A stretch of 64,000 nt of DNA from Rhynchopus euleeides (lineage: Eukaryota; Euglenozoa; Diplonemea; Diplonemida; Diplonemidae). Shown here piece by piece: positions 63,522-64,000 of the stretch; within the stretch, counting starts at the first letter, position 1, and each line of letters starts with the position of its first letter. The position numbers and the translations under genes were made by a program. The stretch spans positions 620,001 through 684,000 of the forward strand of contig OY723321.1 of assembly GCA_963210315.1 (NCBI GenBank), in the 5' to 3' direction. The notes below the pieces were generated by a model. It did no database searches, was not told the DNA's origin, and saw only the letters and a list, made by a program, of their open reading frames with translations.

Positions 63522-64000
63522 ATGGGTGACTGGAAAGCTGTGGCAGCAGCCACCGCAGGTGTCGGTGTCGGTGCCGTTGCTGCGTATGGGTGTGCGCAGA
63601 AGTGTGCACCCGGCAACAGCAGCCAACGCCGTGGGGAGGCTATCAAGAGCCGCTCTCTCAGCTACGAGCGGGATCACACCCGTTGGAGCTCAGAAGATGT
63701 GGCGACGTGGCTGGTGCAGCGCGGTGTCAGTGTGGAGGCGGCCATTGTGTTTGAGGACGAGAACATCGATGGGACTGTCCTGCCCAACATCTCGGGGAAC
63801 GACCTCGACCAGATGGGCGTGCGCAGGATCGGGGACCGCATGAAGATTGAAGGGCTGATTAAAAACCTCGGGGAAACACCCCTGTCCCCTGCACGGCAAC
63901 GCGCAGTCCAGGAAGAGCGTCCTGTTGTGGTCAACCCGCTGGACCCCTCGGCGGGGAATCTGCCTGCCTCCCGGCAGCGCGAAACCGCCATTGCATCTCC
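63522..64000 (+). CDS. SAM-domain protein, 3' end outside window
   Basis: ATG 63,522 opens 159 visible codons with no stop. Residues 5-23 are hydrophobic (VAAATAGVGVGAVAAYGC), a likely signal anchor. Residues 54-117 form a sterile alpha motif: RWSSEDVATWLVQRGVS, then FEDENIDGTVLPNISGNDLD and MGVRRIGDRMKIEGLIKNL. SAM domains make protein-protein contacts or polymers. The sequence then becomes Pro/Arg/Gln-rich and linker-like before the edge. An acceptor-like TGTGTGTTTCAG lies about 95 bases upstream. Confidence 0.85.
   Translation, partial: MGDWKAVAAATAGVGVGAVAAYGCAQKCAPGNSSQRRGEAIKSRSLSYERDHTRWSSEDVATWLVQRGVSVEAAIVFEDENIDGTVLPNISGNDLDQMGVRRIGDRMKIEGLIKNLGETPLSPARQRAVQEERPVVVNPLDPSAGNLPASRQRETAIAS

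Overview
This is a GC-rich eukaryotic nuclear window with GT-AG introns, long pyrimidine/AG tracts just before most start codons, and genes in same-strand runs. The calmodulin gives the best taxonomic hint. Its second-loop sequence ([11 protein letters not shown]), the stretch [14 protein letters not shown] and the end MMMSK recall, from memory, Euglena and kinetoplastid calmodulins rather than plant or alveolate ones. With conventional introns, candidate trans-splice acceptors and a giant Ser/Thr-rich surface-type protein, I infer a euglenozoan, perhaps a diplonemid. That is inference; no species is claimed.

Layout. (1) 1-17,830: four minus-strand genes. They are a giant secreted or cell-surface protein (at least 3,574 codons in one open frame, running off the left edge), a two-exon DHHC palmitoyltransferase, a two-exon calmodulin and a leucine-rich-repeat/EF-hand protein. 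(2) 17,831-24,910: mostly non-coding, with one candidate small two-exon gene (22,079-22,720), hairpins, and a cluster of CGATCG palindromes. (3) 24,911-54,242: a huge, almost perfect inverted repeat (arms about 10.7 and 11.5 kb) around a spacer of about 7 kb. The spacer holds two convergent, different hAT-type transposase genes and a 200-N assembly gap. Each arm carries a 139-codon gene, a candidate multi-exon gene, a small beta-grasp-like gene broken by a 990-bp transposon (itself broken by a 296-bp mariner-type foldback MITE), a frameshifted paralogue of a Lys/Ala-rich 333-residue protein, and several arrays of palindromic or tandem motifs. (4) 53,946-56,200: the intact 333-residue gene, which straddles the outer end of the right arm, then a compact locus holding the uninterrupted version of the beta-grasp-like gene in the opposite orientation relative to its flanks. 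(5) 56,200-63,521: repeats plus a two-exon OTU deubiquitinase with UBA-like and ubiquitin-like modules. (6) 63,522-64,000: the start of a SAM-domain protein, cut by the right edge. Plus-strand genes dominate the far right, so the window looks like two divergent gene runs separated by a transposon- and repeat-rich island.

The most informative comparisons are internal. The arms against their flank give empty sites for two transposons and show an inverted gene cassette bounded by palindromes. Four independent copies of a 66-bp sequence, two of them with flanking direct repeats, suggest a very small mobile element.
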